Source of the DNA: Lutibacter sp.
GTDB taxonomy: Bacteria > Bacteroidota > Bacteroidia > Flavobacteriales > Flavobacteriaceae
Reading direction: 5' to 3'
DNA: 64,000 nt
Assembly (NCBI GenBank): GCA_002733665.1
Contig: NVWM01000006.1
Span: 1 to 64,000, forward strand
Made by a program: the position numbers and the translations under genes. Below the pieces are notes generated by a model. It saw only the letters and a program-made list of their open reading frames with translations. It did no database searches and was not told where the DNA came from. Position 1 is the stretch's first letter; each line of letters starts with the position of its first letter. Shown in pieces: positions 1 through 9,319 of the stretch.

Positions 1-2
1 AG

Positions 3-1209
3 CGCGTTGGGCAAGCCATTGAATGGTTTTGTATGAAAAAGGTCAACGAAGACCCAAGATGGAGGGATATCACGGTTGTCTTCTCGGATGCCCACGTCCC
101 CGGCGAGGGGGAGCATAAGATCATGCACTACATTCGGGGTCTCCGTGCGCAACCTGGGTACAACCCCAACACGTCCCACTGCATCCACGGGATGGATGCC
201 GACCTTATCTGCCTCGGGCTTTCTACCCACGAGCCAAACTTTGGCGTCTTGCGAAACAAGCTGAGCGAGGAGTTTCAGCCAGTGCACGACGAATTCTGCT
301 ACTTCAACCTTGGACGGTTCCGTGAGCAACTGAAGAAGGATTTTAGCAACATCAAGGACATGGATTTTGAGCGCGTCATCGACGACTTTGTGTTTCTGTG
401 CTTCTTCGTTGGGAACGACTTCCTGCCTCACGTGCCGCTCATCTCCATTAAGACCAAGGGGGTAGAGCTGATGCTCGACCACTACGTGCGCGATTTTGAA
501 AGCCATGGGTACCTCACCAAGCGTGGTGAGGTAAAGTTTGACGGGCTCCGGCGCTTCCTGCAATCTTTTCTGCGAGAAAAAATAGACTTGCTGAAGCGAG
601 AGTACGACAACAAGCGTCGTGCGGCCGAACGGGCCAAAGGGCATGTGAAGGAGCGCGTTGACGGCGCGCAGAAGCAAATCGAAGAGTTGCTTGCGACCGT
701 CACACCGAATACGTCGCAGGACGCGCTGCAAACCATCAGCAACAGGTTGCTCTCATTGTACTCAACCATCAAGAAGGAAGAACTTCGATTTGTGGCCGGC
801 CGATTCCCGCTTACGTTCTCATACAAGGACCCGAGCCAACGGCACAAGTACTACGCCACCAAGTTTGGATGGGACCTTGAGGATCCTGTAAAGATGGAGG
901 CCAACATTCGGCTGTGCTGTGCGGAATTTCTTAGAGGCATGCAGTGGGTGATGCGGTACTACACCAAGGGATGCCCATCGTGGGAGTGGTACTTCCCATT
1001 CCACTATACGCCGCTGCTGCAGGATTTGGCCGAGTTCCACGATATTGTGAACGTAGACATGAAGATCGGGGAACCACTGCACCCAGTGGAGCAGCTGCTA
1101 GCAGTACTGCCACGACAGAGCGTTGGTGCCCTTCCTGAGGAACTGCACGAGGCGGTAGAGGATCCAAGTTCTGTATTGGCAAAGTTCTACCCCGAAGACT
1201 TTGAGATCT
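3..1209 (+). CDS. Xrn-family 5'-3' exoribonuclease, internal fragment (eukaryotic-type)
   Basis: The frame is open from the first bases of the window, so the N-terminus is missing, and the homology stops near 1209, so the C-terminus is missing too. Counting from the first in-frame Met at position 33, the Xrn signatures are GEGEHK (residues 24-29), a DAD acidic pair in GMDADLICLGL (D55, D57), VGNDFLPH (126-133), and the late block WEWYFPFHY at about 985-1010 nt. These belong to the Mg-dependent active site and following helices of Xrn1/Xrn2/Rat1, enzymes that degrade 5'-monophosphorylated RNA. This family is eukaryotic, with some copies in large DNA viruses, and is not a bacterial family. The stretch has no intron and is visibly GC-richer than everything downstream. 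After FYPEDFEI the family normally continues with an acidic residue and NGK; here it runs into sequence that is antisense to a TonB receptor. I infer a protist-derived piece joined by assembly error. Confidence 0.85.
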
Positions 1210-1216
1210 GTGGAGT
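1203..1216. other. Chimeric junction between eukaryotic-type and flavobacterial DNA
   Basis: Xrn homology on the plus strand is good up to the FEI codons near 1206-1209. The TonB-receptor frame on the minus strand is plausible only down to about 1212-1216, after which it reads the complement of Xrn codons and ends in SKSSG. Base composition changes sharply at the same place. Both genes are broken here without any intervening mobile element, which is what an assembly join looks like. Confidence 0.8.
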
Positions 1217-2713
1217 AAAAGCAGCATCTGCTTGTTGTCTTGCTAAATTATGTGCTGCTGCACTATCTCCTGCAGGAAATCCAGGAATTTGACCTGTTAT
1301 TCCTCCAATATATGTTTGAGCATATGCTTCATACCATTGAGGTGCAGTAGCTCTATTCATATTAATTCCTGTAAAACGCATATCGTAAGAATCTCCTGCA
1401 TCTTCTGCAGTCACATATCCTCTTACCATGAAGTTTTTATTCCTAAGCTCTAATTTATGTTGTTGCATAAAAAAGTTTTTAATATTATAACGATTTGCTC
1501 CTTGATATATAGTACTTCCAGTACCAAATCTACTATTAAGTTCTATTTCAAAATCATTAGCAAATGGACGGAAATTTAAAGAGATATTTGCTTTAGCACT
1601 CTCGGCATTATAGTCTGTTAAATCTTTTTCTTTATATCCTGTTCTTGATATTGTTTGCTGTGTTAGTCCAAGTGCGTCTGCAACGAATTGCGGTACGCCT
1701 GCGCCAACAGCCAATGCATTAAAATCTAAAGGCACAGCTACTTCATCTCCATAAATATTTGCTTGATCAAAAGCTAATTGCCCTGCAGCAACTGGCGTTC
1801 TTACATCAGCATTACCTGCTCCTCCATCAATATATTGATTATAATCTTCAGCATACCACTCTGTTCCTTTTAAGTAAGAGAATGTCGCTTTTGCTGCAAA
1901 TTTTTCGCTAAATGCATAAGCTCCTCTAAAACCAAAGTCAACAAATTGATTATCTCCTGCATCTTTAGAAGATGTAATTCCTGATTTTCCGTACATACTA
2001 AATCCTGGTGAATCGAAAGGATTTTGACTTTGCATAAATAAAATACCATTAAACGCATTCGCTCCATATAGTGCCGACGATGCTCCTGGTAATATTTCAA
2101 CAGTTTTAACATCCAACTCATTCATTCCTAATAAGTTTCCTAAAGCGAAATTTAATGCTGGAGATGAGTTATCCATTCCGTCAACTAATTGCATAAAACG
2201 AGTATTTGCAAATGTTGCAAACCCTCTTGTATTTACACTTTTATTCGTTAAACTATTTGTGTTAATATCAACACCTTTTAAGTTTTCTAAACCATCATAA
2301 AAAGTTGGAGAAGAAGTATTTCTAATTGCTCTAACATCCATTCTTTCAATAGTTACTGGAGACTCCATAATACGTTCTGGAGTTCTTGATGCAGAAACTA
2401 CCACTTCGTCTAATGAAGTTGCTGTTTCAGTTAAAGAAACGTCTACAGTTTGATCATTTGATGTAACTTCAACTGTTGTAGAAGAATATCCTATTATAGA
2501 AACTTCTACTGTAAATGGTGGGTTTTGAGATACGTCTAACGTAAATTTCCCATCAAAATCAGCCGATGTTCCTAAAGATTTCCCAACAACTTTTACATTT
2601 GCGCCAGGAATTGGTTGTCCTGAGCCTTCATCGGTAATTGTTCCTGAAATTGTAGTTTGGGCCATCATTAATGTTGTAGACAACATTAGGATTGCACAGA
2701 GTAATTTTCTCAT
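1210..2713 (-). CDS. TonB-dependent outer membrane receptor, C-terminally truncated
   Basis: I start the protein at the Met at 2711-2713 because it opens a clean signal peptide (MRKLLCAILMLSTTLMMAQ). A Met 20 codons upstream would put polar residues before it. After the signal comes a carboxypeptidase-regulatory-like beta-sandwich (residues ~20-95, typical GTITDEGSGQPIPGANV) and then a plug domain from LDEVVVSASRTPE (~103) to about 235, including a VEILPGASSALYGANAFNG segment. The beta-barrel follows but is cut at about residue 500, where roughly half or more of a normal receptor would still be expected. Such proteins import large substrates (siderophores, vitamins, glycans) across the outer membrane using TonB energy. 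No SusD partner is visible, so a SusC-type glycan role is not supported. Substrate unknown. The truncation coincides with the composition break and is probably an assembly artefact, not a natural pseudogene. Confidence 0.85.
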
Positions 2714-2840
2714 AATTATATAATTTGAATTAGTTATCAACGTTGCAAAATACAATTTTTTTCTAATATTCATATTTTTATGTGATATAAATTTAATAAC
2801 CCTTCATTTTTTGGTTTTAAAAAATGTCTTTCGCAAAAAA

Positions 2841-2870
2841 AAGAGAGTCAACAAATATGTTGACTCTCTT
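2841..2870 (-). terminator. Rho-independent terminator of the PorP/SprF operon
   Basis: A 13-bp perfect stem (2841-2853 with 2858-2870) closes a four-base loop. On the minus strand it is followed by a run of T residues (complement of the A-run at 2833-2842). It lies just after the stop of the PorP/SprF gene at 2914. Confidence 0.85.
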
Positions 2871-2913
2871 TTCATTAAAATTAAATCTCTTTTCTCTATT
2901 AATAAATTTATTT

Positions 2914-3783
2914 TTAAAGGTTAAATCGCAACATTATTTCATGTGTTCCGTCACTATAATTCTTAACGTCAGAAGTTGTAAACTCATAAGCATAACCAAA
3001 TTGAAACCAATCCTTCATCTTAATAAGAGCTATTCCACTAATTGATTCATCAAGTCTATACGAGCCTCCTAATTCAACTTTATCGTAAATATCAAACATT
3101 CCTGTTAAATCTATTGAAGATGGAGCTCCTTTTACAAATCTACTCATAAATGATGGTGAAAATTTTACATTATCATTTATATCAAATGTATACCCTGCTC
3201 CAGCAAAAACATGAGGTTTACTTTTTGCTTCGGCATAATCATCATTATCAACTCGTTTGCCTGCTAAAATATTAGGTGTTGAAATTGTTGCGTAAAACTT
3301 CTTTATTTTAAAAAGCGCTCCAGCTCCAAAAATCGCATTAAACCTACTTACGTTTTCTCCAAATGCAGGGTCATTTAGTATTCCTTTTGACAAGAGATCT
3401 GCCTTAAAAGTATAACCTCCAGCTTTAATTCCTAAATAAATATCACTTGTTTCCGAAATTTTCAATTTATACGAAAAATCAACTGTAAAATCTGTTTCTT
3501 TAATGATATCTATCTTATCATTAACAATAGAAAAGCCAATACCAATCTTATCATTTACAGGTTTTGAAAAAGAAACACTCTGTGTTTTAGGGCTTTCATC
3601 TAAATTAGCCCATTGATTCCTAATGTTTAAATTTAATTCTGTATTCCCACTTGTTCCTACAAATGCGGGATTAATAATATTCATATTGTACTTATAAAGT
3701 GTATATGATGGGTCTTGTTGTGCAAATAATTTTCCGCTTGCTATAAACACTGCGAAAATTAATATATATTTTATATTTTTCAT
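2914..3783 (-). CDS. PorP/SprF family type IX secretion system membrane protein
   Basis: This is a 289-residue protein with a signal peptide ending at FAQ (residue ~22). It opens with the family hallmark QQDPSYTLYKYNMNIINPAF, followed by a beta-barrel-like alternation up to a C-terminal aromatic strand ending in RFNL. PorP/SprF proteins are outer membrane proteins of the type IX secretion system. In Flavobacterium they pair with secreted proteins that carry the type B (gliding-motility) C-terminal domain, and they help localise them. That is exactly the context here: the gene lies 26 nt downstream of such a cargo protein on the same strand, so the two are almost certainly one operon. Family assignment is firm; the specific pairing with the upstream metalloprotease is inferred from position. 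Confidence 0.9.
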   Translation of the reverse strand: MKNIKYILIFAVFIASGKLFAQQDPSYTLYKYNMNIINPAFVGTSGNTELNLNIRNQWANLDESPKTQSVSFSKPVNDKIGIGFSIVNDKIDIIKETDFTVDFSYKLKISETSDIYLGIKAGGYTFKADLLSKGILNDPAFGENVSRFNAIFGAGALFKIKKFYATISTPNILAGKRVDNDDYAEAKSKPHVFAGAGYTFDINDNVKFSPSFMSRFVKGAPSSIDLTGMFDIYDKVELGGSYRLDESISGIALIKMKDWFQFGYAYEFTTSDVKNYSDGTHEIMLRFNL

Positions 3784-3809
3784 TTTTAATATCGTTTTTT
3801 CGTTAGTTA

Positions 3810-6800
3810 TTAATAGTTAATGTATAGCCATCCGTGAATTGGTAAAATTCCTGTTTCGTTTGCTTCAATAACATATAAATACGCTCCAACTGGTAATTTA
3901 TTTCCATTTGAAGTTTCAGTAGATACGCCATCCCAAGTGTTTAAATACCCTTTTTCTTCAAACACAAGTGCTCCCCAACGGTTAAAGACTTTTACAACGT
4001 TATTTGGATAAAATTCGATATTTTCAATAGTCCATACATCGTTTATACCATCATTGTTGGGTGAGAAGCCTTCAGTAACTTCTATATCACAAGTATCTGT
4101 GTCATAGAAATTTATAATGTCATCTCCATCACAATCCTCACAAACATCTCCTAAGCCATCTTGATTTGTGTCTTGTTGATCTGTATTTGGTGTCATAGGA
4201 CAATTATCATTAGCATCTAAAACAGTATCGTTATCATCATCATCATCACAAACATCTCCCATACCATCATTATCATTATCTGCTTGATCTGCATTATCAG
4301 TCATTGGACAGTTATCTGATACGTTGTCGATTCCATCTCCATCCATATCATCATCACAAACATCTCCTATACCATCTCCATCTATATCTGCTTGATCTGC
4401 ATTATCAGTCATTGGGCAATTATCATTTACATTTAAAATTCCATCTCCATCTATGTCGTCATCACAAACATCTCCTATACCATCTCCATCTAAATCTGAT
4501 TGATCTGTATTTGCTGTCATAGGACAATTATCATTAATATCAAGAATTGTATCATTATCATCATCATCATCACAAACATCTCCTATACCATCATTATCAT
4601 TATCTGCTTGATCTGCGTTTGCTATCGTTGGGCAGTTATCTGCAATATCGTCAATTCCATCTCCATCAGCATCCAAAATTTCTTCACCACAAGTAAATAC
4701 AGTCCAACTGTTTAAAGTACCTCCATCTGCACTTGTATCATCTGTAACTGTTAATGTCCATGTACCAAAACTTGATTCACCGTTAAAAGCACTTAAAGAC
4801 CCTTCAGGAGAAAATGAACCTGTAAAAGGCGAACTCCCTGAAGTAATACTTGTTCCTGCTTGGTCGTCAAAAATAGTGTCAGTATAATTATCTCCGCTTC
4901 CTCCATTATCAGATGTTAATTCCACAACAGTACCATTAGGACTTGTTAAAGTAATATCTAAGTCAGAATTCCAAGTATGAGAAATATTTATTTGGATATT
5001 TACATCAGTGATATTAACACCCGCAGCAATATCTAATGTTGATGTAATTGTTGGTGTTCCTGAAGATGAGATTGTCATTGGTATATCTGTAGAATCAAAA
5101 GAATCACAAATAATATTTGCTGTTGTAAAACTAAATGCTGTTGATGCAGTTCCTGCACCACACATATTAGAAGGAGTTACTCTCCAAAAATGTTCTGTAT
5201 CTACGGCTAAAGTTGTTGCAGTATAATTATTTGTTGCAACTGTCCCTGACTCTACAATAGTTCCAAAACCTGCATCCGTTGCTATTTCCACTAAATAAGA
5301 ACTCGCATTTGAATCTGCATTCCATTGTAATACATAAGGTTCCATAACATCTATTGCTCCATTGGTAGGCGATGTTAATGTCAATGCACTAAATGTACCA
5401 CTAAACACATTTAAAGTAACATTTGTATTTTTAGTTACTGTTGTTGACATTCCTTGCACGTCAATTGTATGTGCTCCAACCATAGCATCTGTAATTCCAG
5501 AAACTGTCATTGTTACAGCAGTTGCATCTGCGGTTGCAGTTGTTGGGCTAAATGTTACTGTTGTTCCTGCTGGATTTCCTGTCGTGGAAAAAGTTGTTGT
5601 TTCAGAGAAACCTAAAAAAGTATTATATGTAAAGTTATATACTACATCATTCGGTGCACAAATATCTTCAGAAGTAGAAGCAAAATTCATTACAAACTCA
5701 GAAGCCTGAATTGTAATATTTGCACTATTGATGGCATAAAATATATTTCCAGCACCTCTAACCATTACTCTGGCATTAGATGTAACATTATTTGGAACAG
5801 TAATTCCATAAGAACCGTTATTTGGTACTCCTGCAGCTACTTGAATAAATGTTACCCCATTATCTGGTGTTACAAAAATATCTACGTTTGGTGTGTTAAC
5901 TGAACCTGTATCAGTATTTGCAACATCCCAAGTAACTGTTTGTGTTGTTCCTGCATCCCAAGTAGCAGTAGCAGTTTGTGAAGTTATTACAAATGGTCCT
6001 GCTGCATCATCTACTGTAATTGCCATTGCATCAGAATCAGTACTTGCTCCTCCAGCAGCATTATCTCTAACTGTTAATAAAAAATTCATAGTCCTACTCA
6101 CAGAAGGAACTACTTCCCATGTTGATTGAGTTGAGCCTCCTAATACTGTAGAAAAATCTGGCATATATCTATCTGCCGATACTTTTGGCTGTATAGATCT
6201 AAATGCTGGTCCAGCAGTTGAAGTTGATGCTGGTGGCATAGTGGCTGGTGTTGCATCAATTTGCTCCCAGCAATATGTTAGACTGTTTCCTGCATCTGCA
6301 TCTGTAGCTGCACCATTTAGTATAAATGGTGTAGATGCTGGAATTGTATAATTTGCCCCTGCATTTGCAATTGGCGCTGCATTATTTGTGTCTGATTGCG
6401 CTGCACATTGGCTTGCTCCTGCAGAAATATTTGCCCACATTTCTTTAATGTTTTCACCATGAAAATAGTCATCACTATTATTTTGAACATTTGGTGAACA
6501 AATACCAGCATATCCCATAATAGTTGATGCGCTTCCTGGTTCAAAGGATACTGCGCTTCGCTGACAGTTATTGTTTTGCGTATGATTACCACCATATTGA
6601 TGTCCCATTTCGTGGGCTACATAGTCAATATCAAAGGTATCTCCTGTTGGTGATCCTGAACCTGTAACTCCACCAGCCTTATTACCAGTACAAGGTGAGT
6701 TTAGAAAGGCAACTCCACCACCTCCTGTACTAAAAACATGGCCAATATCATAATTAGCAGAACCTATATTAGCATCACAAGTTGCTTGGTTTTCACTTAA

Positions 6801-7613
6801 CATTGTACCTCCATTACTATTTGTATATGGGTCTGTTGTTCCGTCTAAAAAAATAATACTTGTATTATCTACCATTACCATTGTTAATGATAAATCTCTT
6901 TCAAAAACACCATTTACTCTTGTCATCGTTGCATTCATTCCTGCTATAACTCCAGCAGTTGTGCCTCCGTGAAAAGCAGCATACTCTCCAGTACAGGCTA
7001 ATGCTAAACGAAAAGTTCTAAGTTTACCATCATTGGCATTTCTTGCTGCTTCTAAATCAAAATCAGAATTATTTTTTACATACTCCGTTTCACATACAAA
7101 TTCAGAATTTCTTGCCTCAGAAGAAGACCTTGTATAGATAAAATAAGAAGAAGAGTTAAGAGATTGTTCTATAAAAATAGTTTTTTCATTAGAAAGCACC
7201 ATAGAACTCAATCCTTTTTGAGGTGATAAACTAAATCTAATAGTTGCTGTTGGGTTATCTATTCCTTGACCAACATAAGATCTAATATCAGAAAATTTAG
7301 CTTGCAGTTCTGGGCTCATTACTGAGGCTTCCATAATTCTAAATGACACTAATTGTCCTTCAGCATTTGGAAATTGAACAATTACATTTGATTTTCCACT
7401 AAACTCACCTCTTTTTGGTGTGTCTTTTAAAGTGTTCTTAAGAACATCATAATCTAAATTAAATGCTTTGTAAATTTCAGGACTAGTTGCTGTCTTTTGT
7501 AGTTCTTGCGAGTCGCTTAACTTAGTCCACACATTTTTATTGGTCTGCGCAAACAATGTAACCGCTGCAAAAAAGAAGAGTCCAAATACTAACTTGGAGG
7601 GATTTAAATTCAT
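3810..7613 (-). CDS. Secreted zinc metalloprotease with P-domain, TSP3 repeats and type B T9SS sorting domain
   Basis: This 1267-residue cargo protein has a signal peptide ending near FAQ (residue ~23) and a prodomain. The reprolysin-like catalytic domain carries the zinc motif HEMGHQYGGNH, with H334, E335, H338 and H344 as ligands and base. Fibronectin/Ig-like segments follow. Next is a proprotein-convertase-type P domain (about 835-975, ISHTWNSDLDITLTSPNGT and SFGTWTLTVTDD). Five thrombospondin type 3 calcium-binding repeats (DNCPxxxxxDQ, about 975-1160) come next. The end (about 1175-1267) is the gliding-motility-associated C-terminal domain, starting EGFSPNNDGINDVW and ending GWLYINY, which directs type IX secretion and surface attachment. 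It probably degrades extracellular proteins. The next gene on the same strand is its likely PorP/SprF partner. The domain order is clear; substrate is unknown. Confidence 0.93.
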   Translation of the reverse strand: MNLNPSKLVFGLFFFAAVTLFAQTNKNVWTKLSDSQELQKTATSPEIYKAFNLDYDVLKNTLKDTPKRGEFSGKSNVIVQFPNAEGQLVSFRIMEASVMSPELQAKFSDIRSYVGQGIDNPTATIRFSLSPQKGLSSMVLSNEKTIFIEQSLNSSSYFIYTRSSSEARNSEFVCETEYVKNNSDFDLEAARNANDGKLRTFRLALACTGEYAAFHGGTTAGVIAGMNATMTRVNGVFERDLSLTMVMVDNTSIIFLDGTTDPYTNSNGGTMLSENQATCDANIGSANYDIGHVFSTGGGGVAFLNSPCTGNKAGGVTGSGSPTGDTFDIDYVAHEMGHQYGGNHTQNNNCQRSAVSFEPGSASTIMGYAGICSPNVQNNSDDYFHGENIKEMWANISAGASQCAAQSDTNNAAPIANAGANYTIPASTPFILNGAATDADAGNSLTYCWEQIDATPATMPPASTSTAGPAFRSIQPKVSADRYMPDFSTVLGGSTQSTWEVVPSVSRTMNFLLTVRDNAAGGASTDSDAMAITVDDAAGPFVITSQTATATWDAGTTQTVTWDVANTDTGSVNTPNVDIFVTPDNGVTFIQVAAGVPNNGSYGITVPNNVTSNARVMVRGAGNIFYAINSANITIQASEFVMNFASTSEDICAPNDVVYNFTYNTFLGFSETTTFSTTGNPAGTTVTFSPTTATADATAVTMTVSGITDAMVGAHTIDVQGMSTTVTKNTNVTLNVFSGTFSALTLTSPTNGAIDVMEPYVLQWNADSNASSYLVEIATDAGFGTIVESGTVATNNYTATTLAVDTEHFWRVTPSNMCGAGTASTAFSFTTANIICDSFDSTDIPMTISSSGTPTITSTLDIAAGVNITDVNIQINISHTWNSDLDITLTSPNGTVVELTSDNGGSGDNYTDTIFDDQAGTSITSGSSPFTGSFSPEGSLSAFNGESSFGTWTLTVTDDTSADGGTLNSWTVFTCGEEILDADGDGIDDIADNCPTIANADQADNDNDGIGDVCDDDDDNDTILDINDNCPMTANTDQSDLDGDGIGDVCDDDIDGDGILNVNDNCPMTDNADQADIDGDGIGDVCDDDMDGDGIDNVSDNCPMTDNADQADNDNDGMGDVCDDDDDNDTVLDANDNCPMTPNTDQQDTNQDGLGDVCEDCDGDDIINFYDTDTCDIEVTEGFSPNNDGINDVWTIENIEFYPNNVVKVFNRWGALVFEEKGYLNTWDGVSTETSNGNKLPVGAYLYVIEANETGILPIHGWLYINY
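4150..4675 (-). repeat. Tandem repeats encoding five TSP3 calcium-binding units
   Basis: Near-identical DNA units of roughly 105-108 bp encode the Asp/Asn-rich thrombospondin type 3 repeats of the metalloprotease. The DNA is locally low-complexity (cat/atc triplets), which makes the copy number prone to assembly collapse. Confidence 0.85.
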
Positions 7614-7685
7614 AATTGATTGATTTTAATTTGGTTATACTTAATTTCATTTGTTGTTATAAATATTCTTTTTTATTTAAAAAAT

Positions 7686-7693
7686 CAAATTTA
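7686..7693 (-). promoter_or_regulatory. Candidate -7 box of the metalloprotease/PorP operon
   Basis: The minus strand reads TAAATTTG, a full match to the Bacteroidota -7 consensus TAnnTTTG. A CTTG sequence lies 19 nt further upstream where TTTG would be expected. Confidence 0.55.
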
Positions 7694-7758
7694 CATTTAA
7701 TTATTTCCTTACCAAGAAAAATTTACATTTTTAATCAATTCAATACTTATTAAAACCT

Positions 7759-7766
7759 TAAATTTG
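7759..7766 (+). promoter_or_regulatory. Candidate -7 box of ribF
   Basis: TAAATTTG matches TAnnTTTG and lies 28 nt before the ribF start. No good -33 TTTG was seen. Confidence 0.5.
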
Positions 7767-7794
7767 TCTTAATTAATCATTTTCTCAATTCAAC

Positions 7795-8727
7795 TTGAAA
7801 ATTACACACAACTTTTCAAATTTTTCAACTAGTAAAAAAACAATCATTACTATTGGAACTTTTGATGGTGTACATTTGGGTCATCAAAAAGTAATTAAAC
7901 AACTTCTTAATTCTTCAAAAAAAGAAAAAGAAGTTTCTCTTTTACTTACTTTTTTCCCTCATCCAAGAATGGTATTGCAAAAAAATAGCAATCTTAAATT
8001 GATTAATACTATTGAAGAAAAATCTGAATTATTAAAAGGATTAGGTTTAGATGAGTTAATTATTCACCCTTTTAATCAAAAATTTTCTCGTTTATCTGCA
8101 TTTGAGTTTGTGAGAAATGTTTTGGTCAACCAACTTAATATCTCAAAATTAATTATTGGCTATGATCATCATTTTGGAAAAAACAGAGAAGGAAATTTTG
8201 AGCAATTACAAGAATATGGTGAGATTTTTGGATTTGAAGTTGAAGAAATTTCTGTCAAAAACCTCAATGATATTTCTATCAGTTCTACTAAGGTTAGGAA
8301 AGCACTTGAAGAAGGAAATATAAGCAAGGCAAACAATTATTTAGGATACAATTTTATGCTTTCGGGAGAAGTTGTGAAAGGAAATAATCTTGGTGAAAAA
8401 ATTGGGTTTCCTACAGCAAACATTAACGTAAAAGAAGATTACAAACTGATTCCGAAAACAGGAGTTTATATAGTAAAATCATTTATAGAAGGTGTTTTAT
8501 ACTATGGCATGATGAATATTGGTAACCGCCCAACAATTAATGGGAAGCATCAAACTATTGAAGTTAATTTTTTTGATTTAGATGATAATTTATACGAAAA
8601 AACTATCAAAGTGGAATTGTTAAAATTTTTGCGAGAAGAACAGAAATTTGATTCTATAGATGATCTAAAAACACAATTACATCAAGATAGAAAAGTTGCC
8701 AAAAATATTATTTTAGAGAGTTTTTAA
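7795..8727 (+). CDS. ribF: Bifunctional riboflavin kinase / FAD synthetase
   Basis: This enzyme phosphorylates riboflavin to FMN and adenylylates FMN to FAD in the cytoplasm. The N-terminal nucleotidyltransferase has GTFDGVHLGH (residues 21-30, the HxGH motif), YDHHFG (123-128) and ISSTKVR (162-168). The C-terminal flavokinase has GFPTANI (204-210) and TGVY (222-225). At 310 residues it has normal length. The start codon is TTG at 7795; the conserved reading frame begins there, no ATG exists closer to the first motif, and a -7 box lies 28 nt upstream. It is divergent from the metalloprotease gene and is followed after 20 nt by a lipoprotein gene that has its own promoter-like box. Confidence 0.95.
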   Translation: MKITHNFSNFSTSKKTIITIGTFDGVHLGHQKVIKQLLNSSKKEKEVSLLLTFFPHPRMVLQKNSNLKLINTIEEKSELLKGLGLDELIIHPFNQKFSRLSAFEFVRNVLVNQLNISKLIIGYDHHFGKNREGNFEQLQEYGEIFGFEVEEISVKNLNDISISSTKVRKALEEGNISKANNYLGYNFMLSGEVVKGNNLGEKIGFPTANINVKEDYKLIPKTGVYIVKSFIEGVLYYGMMNIGNRPTINGKHQTIEVNFFDLDDNLYEKTIKVELLKFLREEQKFDSIDDLKTQLHQDRKVAKNIILESF

Positions 8728-8735
8728 TAATTCCG

Positions 8736-8743
8736 TATATTTG
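8736..8743 (+). promoter_or_regulatory. Candidate -7 box 4 nt before the start codon (leaderless)
   Basis: TATATTTG matches TAnnTTTG perfectly. Only four bases separate it from the ATG at 8748, so transcription would start at or next to the start codon. Confidence 0.5.
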
Positions 8744-8747
8744 AAAT

Positions 8748-9272
8748 ATGAAATTTATAACACACTTTTGTTGTTTTTTATTACTTGCAGGATGCAAATC
8801 AAAACAATCATTAATTACAGAAATACAAAAATTTGAATCAACGGTCAACTGCCCTGAAGATGGCATTTGTACTGTTGAATTAATTCCAAACAGTTCTATT
8901 ATTGTAAAATCTGATGAATTTGGAAATAGATATACTATTATCGAAAAGGGAGAGAAAACTATTTTTAAGTATGTTTATACTCGTACTGTTGATAAACAGT
9001 ATGTAGATGGTCAATATGTTGAAGAAATATATGCTAAATTTGATAAGGAATTACCTGATTTAACGATGCAAGATAGAAGTTTAAGTGGTGTAAAATTATT
9101 ATTCAATAGGATGTGTTTTTGCAGAGGAAGTGCAGGGTTTTATCACATTACAAAAGGGAATTTATCCTTCAAAAAAACGGGAAAGAACACTTTCAATTTT
9201 CAATTAGATTTTGTAATGGATGAAGTTCCTCAAGTAATTACTTCAATAAATGAAACATTTACACTCGATTAA
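8748..9272 (+). CDS. Uncharacterised lipoprotein
   Basis: The 174-residue product has a short N-terminal hydrophobic segment ending in a lipobox (LLAG followed by Cys16), so it should be acylated and membrane-anchored. The rest is soluble with several cysteines (CPEDGICTVEL and MCFCRGSAG) and no domain I recognise. The spacing from ribF is 20 nt and a perfect -7 box sits just before the start, so it may be transcribed separately. Function unknown; the cysteine pairs could form disulfides in the periplasm or at the surface. Confidence 0.8.
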   Translation: MKFITHFCCFLLLAGCKSKQSLITEIQKFESTVNCPEDGICTVELIPNSSIIVKSDEFGNRYTIIEKGEKTIFKYVYTRTVDKQYVDGQYVEEIYAKFDKELPDLTMQDRSLSGVKLLFNRMCFCRGSAGFYHITKGNLSFKKTGKNTFNFQLDFVMDEVPQVITSINETFTLD

Positions 9273-9286
9273 GCAAATCTATTTCT

Positions 9287-9294
9287 TAAATTTG
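9287..9294 (+). promoter_or_regulatory. Candidate -7 box of serS
   Basis: TAAATTTG matches TAnnTTTG and sits 25 nt before the serS ATG. Confidence 0.5.
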
Positions 9295-9319
9295 CGCCTT
9301 CAAAAACACAATTTAGATT

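Noticed and set aside
1187-1209. Last residues of the TonB receptor frame (SKSSG end)
   Set aside because: They are the complement of Xrn codons beyond the junction, not a genuine C-terminus.
33-1292. Horizontal transfer of a eukaryotic exoribonuclease into the bacterium
   Set aside because: The fragment lacks both ends, breaks a receptor gene and has no flanking mobile element or composition amelioration; a chimeric contig explains it better.
2824-3045. Plus-strand 73-codon frame
   Set aside because: It covers a terminator and the antisense of the PorP/SprF gene and has no protein-like features.
4150-4675. CRISPR-like regular repeats
   Set aside because: The repeats encode TSP3 calcium-binding units in frame with a large protein and have no unique spacers.
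5008-5709. Plus-strand Val/Ala-rich frames
   Set aside because: They are antisense shadows of the low-complexity Thr/Ala-rich part of the metalloprotease.
7614-7794. FMN riboswitch before ribF
   Set aside because: The leader after the -7 box is under 30 nt, too short for the element, and none of its conserved sequences are present.
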